This document shows, piece by piece, positions 1-7,079 of a stretch of 64,000 bases of DNA. The DNA is from Microvirga lotononidis. Its GTDB lineage: Bacteria; Pseudomonadota; Alphaproteobacteria; Rhizobiales; Beijerinckiaceae. The position numbers and the translations under genes were made by a program. The stretch spans positions 4,077,001-4,141,000 of the forward strand of contig NZ_CP141048.1 in the NCBI RefSeq assembly GCF_034627025.1. The letters are read 5' to 3'. The notes beneath the pieces are model-generated. The model saw only the letters and a program-made list of their open reading frames with translations, did not search any database and was not told the DNA's origin. Numbering within the stretch: the stretch's first letter is position 1; the number at the start of each line of letters is the position of its first letter.

Positions 1-529
1 CCTCTATCGGGGCGCACGCCCGAGCCTCGGGCATCTCGGCTTCGCATCTCTCGTCGCAGAGGGCCGGATGCCTGCCGTCATCACCCAGAACATCGACGGC
101 CTCCATCAGGCCTCGGGCCTGGCCGAGGATCAGGTCATTGAACTGCATGGTAACGGCACCTATGCCAAGTGCCTGTCCTGCGGTCGCCGCCATGAGCTCG
201 ACTGGGTGAGACGGTGCTTCGAGGCGGACGGCGAGCCGCCCGACTGCCGGTTCTGCGGGGGAATCCTCAAATCGGCGACCATTTCCTTCGGGCAGACCAT
301 GCCCGAGGGCCCTATGCGTCAGGCACAGCGATTGACGGCATCGTGCGATCTCTTCTTGGTCGCAGGCTCCTCGCTCGTGGTCTATCCGGCGGCGGCATTT
401 CCGGCTTTCGCCAAGGAGAACGGAGCCCGGCTGGTGATCGTCAACCGGGAGCCAACCCCCCTGGACGAGGCTGCCGATCTGGTGATCAATGCGGAAATCG
501 GATCTATCCTTTCAGAGTTTGTATCGTAA
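1..529 (+). CDS. Sir2-family NAD-dependent protein deacetylase (5' truncated by window edge)
   Basis: C-terminal part of a sirtuin; the frame is open from base 2, so the start lies outside the window. Visible motifs are the NAD-binding TQNIDGLHQASG segment, the catalytic-region ELHGN, two zinc-binding Cys pairs (CLSCG and CRFCG), ISFGQTMP and the late GSSLVVYPAAAFP Rossmann motif. Family knowledge: sirtuins remove acyl groups from lysines using NAD+ and release nicotinamide. All core motifs after the missing Rossmann start are intact, so the gene looks functional. Nothing in the 127-base gap to the next gene marks a shared operon. Confidence 0.93.
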   Translation, partial: LYRGARPSLGHLGFASLVAEGRMPAVITQNIDGLHQASGLAEDQVIELHGNGTYAKCLSCGRRHELDWVRRCFEADGEPPDCRFCGGILKSATISFGQTMPEGPMRQAQRLTASCDLFLVAGSSLVVYPAAAFPAFAKENGARLVIVNREPTPLDEAADLVINAEIGSILSEFVS

Positions 530-656
530 CTTCAAGAACATGCAGGTTGCCGAAAATTTCATCGGCCTTTGACGCGCGTTTCTGGCTTCCCCTGATTCAG
601 GACGATGTTATCCTCTTATTAAGAATCGGGTTCATGATTCGAGTTTGGGTATTTTC

Positions 657-1277
657 ATGACTGGCGATTACGGCTCCAATTCTTTCAGTCTCCGCGAGGA
701 GAATTCCCCTTTAGATCAGGGCCACCGCGAGGTCGCTCAGCCCGCCTCGGAAGAGGGCGCTCTCGAGCTCGTCCAGGTCAGCGGCCGTATCAAGTGGTTC
801 GATGTGGCCAAAGGCTTCGGCTTCATCGTTCCCGACAACGGCATGCCCGATGTTCTGCTCCATGTGACCTGCCTGCGCCGGGACGGCTACCAGGCGGCCA
901 ACGAAGGCGCTCGGATCGTCGTCGAGGCGGTTCAGCGTCCCCGGGGCCTCCAGGCCTTCCGCATCCTCTCGCTGGACGAATCCACCGCCCTGCATCCCTC
1001 CGAACTTCCGCTGCCGCGCACCCATGTCCAGGTCGTGCCGACCAGCGGGCTCGAGCCCGCCGTCGTGAAATGGTTCAACCGTCTGCGCGGCTTCGGCTTC
1101 CTGACCCAGGGAGAGGGTAAGCCGGACATCTTCGTCCATATGGAGACCCTCCGCCGCTACGGCATTGCCGAGCTGAAGCCGGGCGAGCGCGTCTTCGTCC
1201 GCTTCGGCGACGGTTCCAAGGGCCTCATGGCCGCCGAGGTTCGTCTGGCCGACATGGCCCTGCCGCACTCCCATTGA
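657..1277 (+). CDS. Cold-shock protein with two CSD domains
   Basis: About 206 residues carrying two cold-shock domains. The first (about residues 45-110) has SGRIKWFDVAKGFGFI, an RNP1-type motif; the second (about 135-200) has AVVKWFNRLRGFGF followed by DIFVHMETLRR, the RNP2 equivalent. The roughly 30-residue N-terminus is low in hydrophobics. Such double-CSD proteins are common in Rhizobiales and bind single-stranded RNA or DNA; they are about three times longer than enterobacterial CspA. I chose the ATG at 657 over the in-frame TTG at 645; neither has a clear Shine-Dalgarno. The stop codon overlaps the start of the DUF192 gene (TGATG), indicating co-translation. Confidence 0.93.
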   Translation: MTGDYGSNSFSLREENSPLDQGHREVAQPASEEGALELVQVSGRIKWFDVAKGFGFIVPDNGMPDVLLHVTCLRRDGYQAANEGARIVVEAVQRPRGLQAFRILSLDESTALHPSELPLPRTHVQVVPTSGLEPAVVKWFNRLRGFGFLTQGEGKPDIFVHMETLRRYGIAELKPGERVFVRFGDGSKGLMAAEVRLADMALPHSH

Positions 1278-1744
1278 TGAGCTTGCCCGTGCTGTCGCGT
1301 ATTCGGCCTGCGTTATCGGCCTTCGCTGTCCTCGTCCTGATCGCCGGCGCGGCCTATGCGCAGGCCTTCGAGAGCTTGTCCATCGCCACGAAGGGCGGGC
1401 AGCGGCAGACCTTCAAGGTCGAAGTCGCCCGCAACGATGCGGATCGGGCTCAGGGGTTGATGTTCCGCCGGTCCATGCCGGCCGATCAGGGCATGCTGTT
1501 CGACTTCGGTCGCGTCGAGCCCGTCTCCATGTGGATGCAGAATACCTACCTGCCGCTCGACATGCTGTTCATTCGCGCCGATGGCACCATTGCCCGAATC
1601 GCAGCCAATACCGAGCCGCTCTCGACGCGGACCATACCGTCCGGAGAGCCCGTGCTCTCCGTGCTGGAGCTGAATGCCGGTTCGGCGGCCAAGCTCGGGA
1701 TCAAGCCCGGCGACCGGGTGGAGCATCCTCTTTTCAAGCGCTGA
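1277..1744 (+). CDS. DUF192 family secreted protein
   Basis: About 155 residues. The N-terminus (to about residue 30) is a signal peptide: Arg residues, then a hydrophobic run AFAVLVLIAGAAYA with a signal peptidase I type AQA end. The rest is DUF192, recognisable from DRAQGLMFRRSMPADQGMLF, VSMWMQNTYLPLDMLFI and the C-terminal VLELNAGSAAKLGIKPGDR. The biochemical role of DUF192 is unknown to me; it is widespread and often periplasmic. The ATG at 1277 shares one base with the stop of the cold-shock gene, so the two are almost certainly one transcript. An in-frame TTG at 1274 is the alternative start. Confidence 0.9.
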   Translation: MSLPVLSRIRPALSAFAVLVLIAGAAYAQAFESLSIATKGGQRQTFKVEVARNDADRAQGLMFRRSMPADQGMLFDFGRVEPVSMWMQNTYLPLDMLFIRADGTIARIAANTEPLSTRTIPSGEPVLSVLELNAGSAAKLGIKPGDRVEHPLFKR

Positions 1745-1792
1745 TTCGATCAGGAGCTTTGGACCAGAGACAGCGTCTCCATGGACAGGGAA

Positions 1793-1869
1793 TGGCGACT
1801 CCGGTAGGGCTCGAACCTACGACCTGCCGCTTAGAAGGCGGCTGCTCTATCCAGCTGAGCTACGGAGCC
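1793..1869 (-). tRNA. tRNA-Arg (anticodon TCT)
   Basis: Read on the minus strand, the 77-base cloverleaf has a 7-bp acceptor stem GGCTCCG/CGGAGTC (one G-T pair), D-arm with AGCTCAGCTGG, anticodon stem GCCGC/GCGGC with loop CTTCTAA (anticodon TCT), T-arm with GGTTCGAGCCC, and an encoded 3' CCA at 1793-1795. It reads AGA codons. Confidence 0.97.
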
Positions 1870-1890
1870 ATTCCGCCGTAGGTCCCGACC

Positions 1891-2196
1891 TCAATGGGTC
1901 CAGGGGCCGACGCGGTTGAACTTGAAGTTGTCGGAATAGGAAATCGTCCGCCGCTTGACCTCCTTGGGCTCCTCGACACGGTAGGCGATGCCTTCGCGCT
2001 CGGCGTAGGCCATGGCCTCTTCCTTGGTGTCGAACCAGAGGCGGAGCTGCTGGCGGGTATCGCCGGAGCTCGTCCAGCCCATCAAGGGCTCGATCTCGCG
2101 AGGCTTGTCCTGCTCGAAAACGAGAAGCCACTGCTTGGTCCGGGCCATTCCGGACTGCGTTGCGGACTTGGCGGGCTTATAGATCCGTGCAGGCAT
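1891..2196 (-). CDS. ETC complex I subunit, NDUFS4-like accessory protein
   Basis: About 101 residues matching the ETC complex I conserved-region family (mitochondrial NDUFS4, 18 kDa subunit), an accessory subunit near the N-module of NADH:quinone oxidoreductase found in alphaproteobacteria. Recognisable parts are ARIYKPAKSATQSG near the N-terminus, EPLMGWTSSGDTRQQ in the middle, and the C-terminal end FKFNRVGPWTH. I start at the ATG at 2196, where homology begins; the frame stays open upstream but would run into the tRNA-Pro gene. The gene sits alone between two tRNA genes on the same strand, away from any nuo operon in view. Confidence 0.9.
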   Translation of the reverse strand: MPARIYKPAKSATQSGMARTKQWLLVFEQDKPREIEPLMGWTSSGDTRQQLRLWFDTKEEAMAYAEREGIAYRVEEPKEVKRRTISYSDNFKFNRVGPWTH

Positions 2197-2233
2197 TGGT
2201 TTTGGACTCTCTCCAAGACTCATCCGGTGAAGA

Positions 2234-2310
2234 TGGTCGGGGCGGCAGGATTTGAACCCGCGACCCTCTGCTCCCAAAGCAGATGCGCTACCAGACTGCG
2301 CTACACCCCG
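2234..2310 (-). tRNA. tRNA-Pro (anticodon TGG)
   Basis: On the minus strand: acceptor stem CGGGGTG paired with the 3' CGCCCCG side, D-arm AGCGCAGTCTGGTAGCGC, anticodon stem CTGC/GCAG with loop TTTGGGA (anticodon TGG), T-arm GGTTCAAATCC, and an encoded CCA at 2234-2236. Length 77 bases. It reads CCA and, by wobble, other proline codons. Confidence 0.97.
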
Positions 2311-2799
2311 TTATCCTCAACAGCTTGGTTTCTCTATCGATTTGAGAACCGATACGCAAGGGCGAGGTTCCTCTCCCGGAGCACAAAGGAAAACACCCGC
2401 CTATCGGGCAAATCGCCAGGATGCCGGCTTGACCTCCCGGAAAGCTTGGGAAGGGCACCGTCCCCATCCCGAATGCCGTATTCTTCCGAGGTGTCCCATA
2501 CCTCGCATGATCGTCGGCAGGGTTATTCCTTCCCTCGCCGGCAGAGCCATAATCCGAGTCCCGGTCCAGGTTTGCCCCTACGGATCGTACCTGAGCGCCG
2601 ACCTCTGGGAGGCGCTTCTTTTTGAGCACGAGAGCATCGGAATGACGAGCACATCATTGGAGGCGGGAAGCTGGATCCAATCATCCGCACGATGTGCGAG
2701 GTCCCGCGGTCCGAAAACGAACTCATCGGGTTGTCAGACCATGCTCGCACCAGCTTCCTCCTCTAGAAAGGTTGTTCTCTCTAAGGCAGGACCGCAAGA
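2311..2799. other. Intergenic stretch without a convincing gene
   Basis: About 490 bases between tRNA-Pro and the PilZ gene. Frames are open on both strands, but none has a recognisable domain, a plausible composition or a good ribosome-binding site. The promoter of the PilZ gene should lie at its right end. I see no insertion-sequence termini or strong terminator. Confidence 0.5.
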
Positions 2800-3060
2800 A
2801 TGAGCCAGTGGACACCGGAGCGTCGGTCAAGTCAGCGTTACCCCGCCTTCATGGAAGGCTGGATCGCCTGTGGGACGACCGGCGAACCGATCGAATGCAC
2901 GGTGTGGGACCTGTCGGAAGCCGGAGTTCGGCTGGTGGTGCCGCCGCCTGCGGACGTTCCTCTGGAATTCGAACTCCGGATCCCCTCGGAGGACGCCAAG
3001 GCCAATGTCCGGCTGATCTGGACCACCGGCATTCACTACGGGGCAAAGTTCATGGACTGA
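2800..3060 (+). CDS. Small PilZ-domain protein
   Basis: 86 residues forming one PilZ domain. The N-terminal ERRSSQRYP carries the RxxxR-type arginines of c-di-GMP receptors, followed by a weak match to the second motif in VWDLSEAGVRL (consensus D/NxSxxG, here DLSEAG). The remainder is the beta-rich core ending in GIHYGAKFMD. Start at the ATG at 2800, preceded by a purine-rich AAGGCAGGA. Family knowledge: PilZ domains bind cyclic di-GMP and modulate motility or polysaccharide output. The partner is not apparent from neighbours; the phaC gene lies convergently downstream. Confidence 0.88.
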   Translation: MSQWTPERRSSQRYPAFMEGWIACGTTGEPIECTVWDLSEAGVRLVVPPPADVPLEFELRIPSEDAKANVRLIWTTGIHYGAKFMD

Positions 3061-3143
3061 TGTCCCTTGTGGGACCAAAGCCCTAAAGCACCGGAAGGGC
3101 CTCGAATCGATGACCGGGCGCCTGCCTGACACCGCCTATCGCA

Positions 3144-5018
3144 TCAGGCCTGGAGCACGTAGGTGCCGGGCGCCTCGCCGAGAGCGGCGCAACCTTCGGC
3201 CGGCGCTCCCATCGGCGGCGGAACCGTCAGCTCGCCCGAATGCGAGTCGAGCCAGCGGACCCATTCGGGCCACCAGGAACCCTCGAAGCGAGGCGCGATC
3301 TTGATCCAGGTGTCGGGATCCAGGTAATGCCCCGAGGCGGATCGCGTCAGCACCTGGTAGCTGCCCCCCGACCTTCTCGGATCGGCCACGATGCCCGCAT
3401 TGTGCCCGCCGGTCGTAAGAAGGAACGTCACATCGGTGTCGGCCAGGAGATGGATCTTGAAGGCCGATCGCCATGGTGCAACGTGATCGCGCTCGGTGCC
3501 GACCGCGAAGATGGGCACGCGAATGTCGCGGATCGCGATGGGGCGGTCATCGACCAGGAAGCGTCCTTCGGCCAGGTCGTTGTTGAGGAAGAGCTGCCGC
3601 AGGTAGTCGGCATGCATGCGATAGGGCATGCGCGTTGCATCGGCGTTCCAGGACATCAGATCGTTGGGAGGCGTCCGCTCGCCCAGCAGGTAGTGCCGGA
3701 TGAGGCGCGACCAGATCAGGTCGTTCGAGCGCAGGAGCTGGAAGGCGCCGGCCATCTGGCGGGTATCGAGATATCCCTGGCTGCGCATCAGGTCCTCGAG
3801 GAAGTGAAGCTGGCTCTCATTGATGAAGAGCGTCAGCTCTCCGGCCTCGCGGAAGTCGGCCTGCGCGGCGAGGAGCGACAGGGTGGCAAGACGCCTGTCG
3901 CCGTCCCGTGCCATGGCGGCCGCCGCGATGGAGAGAAGCGTGCCCCCGAGACAATAGCCGACCGCGTGGATCCTGCGATGCGGCAGGACCGAGTTGACCG
4001 CATCGAGCGCGGCCATCACCCCGAGCTTCCGGTAATCGTCGAGACCGAGATCCCGATCCTCGGCGGTTGGGTTCTTCCATGAGATGATGAAGACCGTGAA
4101 GCCCTGATCTGTCAGATATCGGACGAGAGAATTCTCGGGCGAGAGATCGAGGATGTAGTATTTCATGATCCAGGCGGGCACGATCAGGAGCGGTTCCGGG
4201 TGGACCTTGTCCGTCGTCGGGTTGTACTGGATCAGTTCGATGAGAGTGTTGCGGTAGATCACCTCGCCGGGCGTCACGGCCACCTTGCGGCCCGGCCGGA
4301 ACAGTTCCGTGCCGGCCGGGGGCTTTGAGCGCATGATCCTCTCCCAGTCGTCGACGAAGTTCCGCAGGCCCTGAACCAGATTCTGCCCGCCGGTCTCCAG
4401 AATGCGCCGCTGCACCACCGGATTGGTCGCGATGAAGTTGGACGGTGAGACCATGTCGAGGATCTGGCGCGTGACGAACTCGACCACCGCTTGGTGCTGC
4501 CTGGTCACCCCATCGACATCGGTTGTGGCGTTGTCCCACCATTGCTGCTGCAGCAGGAAGATCTGTTGGGTCAGATCGTAGGGCCAATGCGCCCATTCCT
4601 GCTCGGCGAAGCGTCGGTCCTGAGGGAGCGGCTGGATGCAAGGCTCGGCGGCACCGGCATCGATCGCGCGTCGAGACGCATATTGCGTCAGCCGCACCCA
4701 TTTCCTCGCGGCTTTCGTGGCGAGTTCGACCTGCTTGCCTGGGGAAATCGCGAGATGAACGCCCCAGTCCATGAACGCGTCGATAATTGCTGCCGGCGAC
4801 AGGCCGGCGGTCAGATATGCGAGGCCGGCATGGGCGCTGTGATCAAGCGCGTCCCGGAGCTGATGGAGCTCGGCGTCGTCCCATGGTTCGAACGAAGGTG
4901 GCGGCGCGCAGGCGACGGCATTCGCCGCGACGGGACTGGATCCCGAGACGGGCAGCATGGACGGTTGAGATGGCGAGATCTGACGGTTCTTGGACGTGGA
5001 GGGTGTATGAGCCGGCAT
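3144..5018 (-). CDS. phaC: Poly(3-hydroxyalkanoate) synthase, class I type
   Basis: 624-residue PHA polymerase that condenses hydroxyacyl-CoA into polyester at the granule surface. The N-terminal PhaC domain (about 90-270) is followed by an alpha/beta-hydrolase fold. The lipase-like box is GYCLGG with nucleophile Cys356; the other triad residues are Asp511 (in GTERDHVAPW) and His539 (in TTGGHNAGIV). The length and the conserved W/H surroundings fit class I enzymes, although about 45 N-terminal residues are low-complexity and variable. No phaE or phaA/phaB genes are adjacent; the only related neighbour is the phasin-domain gene 2 kb away on the same strand. Start at ATG 5018. Confidence 0.93.
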   Translation of the reverse strand: MPAHTPSTSKNRQISPSQPSMLPVSGSSPVAANAVACAPPPSFEPWDDAELHQLRDALDHSAHAGLAYLTAGLSPAAIIDAFMDWGVHLAISPGKQVELATKAARKWVRLTQYASRRAIDAGAAEPCIQPLPQDRRFAEQEWAHWPYDLTQQIFLLQQQWWDNATTDVDGVTRQHQAVVEFVTRQILDMVSPSNFIATNPVVQRRILETGGQNLVQGLRNFVDDWERIMRSKPPAGTELFRPGRKVAVTPGEVIYRNTLIELIQYNPTTDKVHPEPLLIVPAWIMKYYILDLSPENSLVRYLTDQGFTVFIISWKNPTAEDRDLGLDDYRKLGVMAALDAVNSVLPHRRIHAVGYCLGGTLLSIAAAAMARDGDRRLATLSLLAAQADFREAGELTLFINESQLHFLEDLMRSQGYLDTRQMAGAFQLLRSNDLIWSRLIRHYLLGERTPPNDLMSWNADATRMPYRMHADYLRQLFLNNDLAEGRFLVDDRPIAIRDIRVPIFAVGTERDHVAPWRSAFKIHLLADTDVTFLLTTGGHNAGIVADPRRSGGSYQVLTRSASGHYLDPDTWIKIAPRFEGSWWPEWVRWLDSHSGELTVPPPMGAPAEGCAALGEAPGTYVLQA

Positions 5019-5356
5019 ATCGAACTCCGGAACTTTCCGCCCCTACGCGAGCGGGTAAACCGTCACATTATGGTCGCCGCCGCGATCCGTTCTTTGCGGA
5101 GGATCAATCGTCTGGCTCCATTTCGTTCACGTCATCGTGGAGGCAGTGAGGCAAGCGCGGCGCTCCTGCGGGTCATATGCGACAAGAGCTATCTTTTGGG
5201 TTACCCAACAGGGCTTCGTCGAGATCTCCGGAACGGCTTGTCGCAGTCCCGCTCATGCCGCAATTTGACGTGAATCAAGGCAGCTGGATGACTTGAGCCC
5301 TAAGCTTTGCCGCAAGGGGTGGACCATGAGAGTCCGCTCGCAGCCGGGAGGGACAA
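5019..5356. other. Divergent intergenic region between phaC and the hypothetical/cytochrome c pair
   Basis: Roughly 340 bases that should hold promoters for phaC (leftward) and for the gene at 5357 (rightward). The plus-strand frame that continues through here from inside phaC has no domain and is a shadow. I could not identify a convincing sigma-factor motif or operator by eye. Confidence 0.45.
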
Positions 5357-5764
5357 TTGCTGTACCACGTCACCCTTCATCTAGCCCGCAACAAGGATTT
5401 TCCGGAGGGCAGCCCGATTTACGGCTATGAGCTGACAGCGCCGCTCGACGATGGCGGTCGCCTCGACCAGGAGGAATGGGCACGCAAGCGATCCCTATGC
5501 CGCGTCCGCCGCTTCTGGGGCGGCGAGGGCGAGCGGCAGGGCATTCTGATTCATCGCCCGGGCGGCTCCGGCGGCGCGACCTGGATGATCGACTACAACC
5601 AGGGCCGCCTCGGCGATGAGGAGGCTGGCTACCGTCTCAACCAGCATCGTTTCGTCAAAGGCGAATACGTCACCATCGAGGATGAGGACGAGAAGCCCTA
5701 CACCTTCGAAATCGTTTCGGTCCGGCGTGCGGAGCCGTCGCCAGCGGAGGGACGCCGGCTATGA
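5357..5764 (+). CDS. Conserved-looking hypothetical protein, coupled to cytochrome c
   Basis: About 135 residues with no signal peptide or membrane segment; I do not recognise the family. The sequence is rich in charged and aromatic residues (RRFWGGEGER, WMIDYNQGRLGDEE, HRFVKGEYVTIEDEDEK) and ends in a beta-like stretch YTFEIVSVRR. This suggests a small beta-rich cytoplasmic domain. The start is TTG at 5357, supported by a GGGAGGGA ribosome-binding site about six bases upstream; no ATG is available nearby. The last four bases overlap the ATGA start of the cytochrome c gene, so the two are co-translated. Function unknown. Confidence 0.75.
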   Translation: MLYHVTLHLARNKDFPEGSPIYGYELTAPLDDGGRLDQEEWARKRSLCRVRRFWGGEGERQGILIHRPGGSGGATWMIDYNQGRLGDEEAGYRLNQHRFVKGEYVTIEDEDEKPYTFEIVSVRRAEPSPAEGRRL

Positions 5765-6078
5765 GATTCCTTGCCATTGGAGCGATAGGGCTCCTCCTTG
5801 GATCGACGAGCGTCATGGCCCAGGCCGGACGTATCCAGCGCGGGCAGACATTCGCGCAGACCAACTGCTCGCAATGCCACGCGATCGGAAAGGTCGGCGA
5901 GAGCCCCATTCCCGAAGCGCCGCCGTTCCGGACGTTGCATACCCGTTACCAAATCGAGGATCTGGCGGAAGCCTTCGCGGAGGGCATCACGACGGGCCAT
6001 CCCTCCATGCCTCAGTTCCAGCTCGATCCGGCTCAGATCAACGACCTCATCGCTTACCTGAATTCCATTCAGGGATAG
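5761..6078 (+). CDS. Small periplasmic c-type cytochrome
   Basis: 105 residues. An N-terminal signal peptide (hydrophobic FLAIGAIGLLLGSTSVMA, cleavage near AQA) is followed by one class I cytochrome c domain. The heme-attachment motif is CSQCH at residues 36-40; the likely axial Met is in GHPSMPQFQL about residue 82. The C-terminal helix is DLIAYLNSIQG. It should carry one covalent heme in the periplasm and shuttle electrons; the redox partner is not evident. It overlaps the upstream hypothetical gene by four bases, and its stop codon runs directly into a palindromic repeat. Confidence 0.93.
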   Translation: MRFLAIGAIGLLLGSTSVMAQAGRIQRGQTFAQTNCSQCHAIGKVGESPIPEAPPFRTLHTRYQIEDLAEAFAEGITTGHPSMPQFQLDPAQINDLIAYLNSIQG

Positions 6079-6113
6079 AGCATCGAACGCAAAAGTGGGA
6101 ACCGGTTTTGCGT
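6077..6113. repeat. Dispersed intergenic palindrome, family 1, copy 1
   Basis: Begins inside the cytochrome c stop codon with AGAGCATCGAAC, then a perfect 8-bp inverted repeat ACGCAAAA (6087-6094) / TTTTGCGT (6106-6113). The opening 24 bases nearly match the copy at 53341, and the stem around GTGG..CCGGTT resembles the copy at 15645. It may act as a transcript 3' structure. Confidence 0.75.
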
Positions 6114-6141
6114 GGAAAGATGCGTCGAGCCAGAAATCGGG

Positions 6142-6177
6142 AGCATCCGATGTGAGTTCGATTCCACATCGGATGCT
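6142..6177. repeat. Perfect 13-bp inverted repeat
   Basis: Arms AGCATCCGATGTG (6142-6154) and CACATCGGATGCT (6165-6177) are exact reverse complements around a 10-base loop. A short TTTA follows. It lies between a rightward cytochrome c gene and a leftward hypothetical gene, so a bidirectional terminator is the simplest reading; it may also belong to the palindromic repeat cluster beginning at 6077. Confidence 0.8.
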
Positions 6178-6263
6178 TTAGATCGGGCGAGGCGGCATTG
6201 AGCGGGGCACCCTACGGGCTGCTCCGGGCCGACAGGGTGCATCACGATCTCTCGCGTATCGGC

Positions 6264-6539
6264 TCAGGCGAAGGTCCTGTCGATTCGGGAATGGAGAATC
6301 ATCAATTCCTGAAGGACGGGCGCGCGCCGCTCGCGGTGCAGCCGTCCAAGGCTCACGATCATTTCGTTTTTGCGATCTTCGTCCGCCTCGCTGTTCCTGA
6401 TCGAAGCGAGGCTTCTCTCATAGGCGAAATCCATGTCAGCGAGATCGGCAAGCACCGTTTGGAGCTGCGGGAGAATATCAGGAGAGTAGAATTTTTCTCT
6501 GCTCGATACCTTCTGGAAATGCTCGGCGTTCGTGTCCAT
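6264..6539 (-). CDS. Small helical hypothetical protein
   Basis: About 91 residues, predicted largely alpha-helical with no signal or membrane segment (LPQLQTVLADLADMDFAYERSL, then NEMIVSLGRLHRERR). I do not recognise the family. The start is ATG 6539, chosen because GGAGGAAG lies immediately upstream on the minus strand; longer frames upstream lack such a site and would add an unlikely hydrophobic leader. It is transcribed away from a gap containing no other gene. The high density of acidic and basic residues suggests a soluble, possibly oligomeric protein. Confidence 0.65.
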   Translation of the reverse strand: MDTNAEHFQKVSSREKFYSPDILPQLQTVLADLADMDFAYERSLASIRNSEADEDRKNEMIVSLGRLHRERRAPVLQELMILHSRIDRTFA

Positions 6540-6790
6540 AGCTTCCTCCGACGGTATTCTCTTAAGCTTGGTTTCCTTGAGCGATTTGCATAGATTAAAA
6601 ATGTGACGATGATCTGAAAGGCAGCCTGCGTTGCTGATCACAATCGTGAATATCATCATGCAATACGTGTGCATCGCAAGCATTGATTCCGATCAAAGCA
6701 TCGGAAATTGTCATCTGCCACGGTGACGACCTGATTGATCGGCCAAGCTGCATGAAACCGTAAGCTGTGCGCGTGGCCTTGGAGGCCCTC

Positions 6791-6985
6791 ATGATCGGAT
6801 GGATTGTTCGAATTCTGATGATTGCAGCCGGCATCGTCACAGGGTGGTTCGTCGCCAAGGACGCGCCGATCTTCGGGGTGGCGCAGGTCATGGTGGCCCT
6901 GCTTCTTCTCACGTTCATCGTCGCCGTCCTGGCCTTCTGGCCACATCGTTGGACAAACGCCTTGAACCGCTCGGTGAAGCACTGA
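6791..6985 (+). CDS. Small two-helix membrane protein
   Basis: 64 residues with two hydrophobic segments: about residues 3-24 (IVRILMIAAGIVTGWFV) and about 33-53 (VAQVMVALLLLTFIVAVLAFW), separated by a short KDAPIFG turn. The C-terminus is basic. Start at ATG 6791, where GGAGG sits five bases upstream; an in-frame GTG at 6767 is less likely. No family recognised. It would be an inner-membrane protein of unknown role, monocistronic, convergent with the phasin-domain gene. Confidence 0.65.
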   Translation: MIGWIVRILMIAAGIVTGWFVAKDAPIFGVAQVMVALLLLTFIVAVLAFWPHRWTNALNRSVKH

Positions 6986-7010
6986 CGGGCTCTCTCGACA
7001 CCGCTGTCAC

Positions 7011-7077
7011 GCCCCGGATGGCAGCCGGGGCGCAATCTCGTGTCGGTGCAAGGGCCCATCATCCTGAGCTGAGGATG
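7011..7077. repeat. Two intergenic hairpins between convergent genes
   Basis: Hairpin one: GCCCCGG (7011-7017) / CCGGGGC (7025-7031). Hairpin two: CATCCT (7060-7065) / AGGATG (7072-7077), ending just before the stop codon of the leftward phasin-domain gene. They sit between convergent transcripts and may serve as 3' ends, but no U-tract follows. The CATCCTGAGCTGAGGATG word resembles common Rhizobiales intergenic repeats. Confidence 0.55.
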
Positions 7078-7079
7078 CC

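Noticed and set aside
2311..2799. Genes in the gap after tRNA-Pro
   Set aside because: Several frames are open, but they lack domains, good starts and plausible composition.
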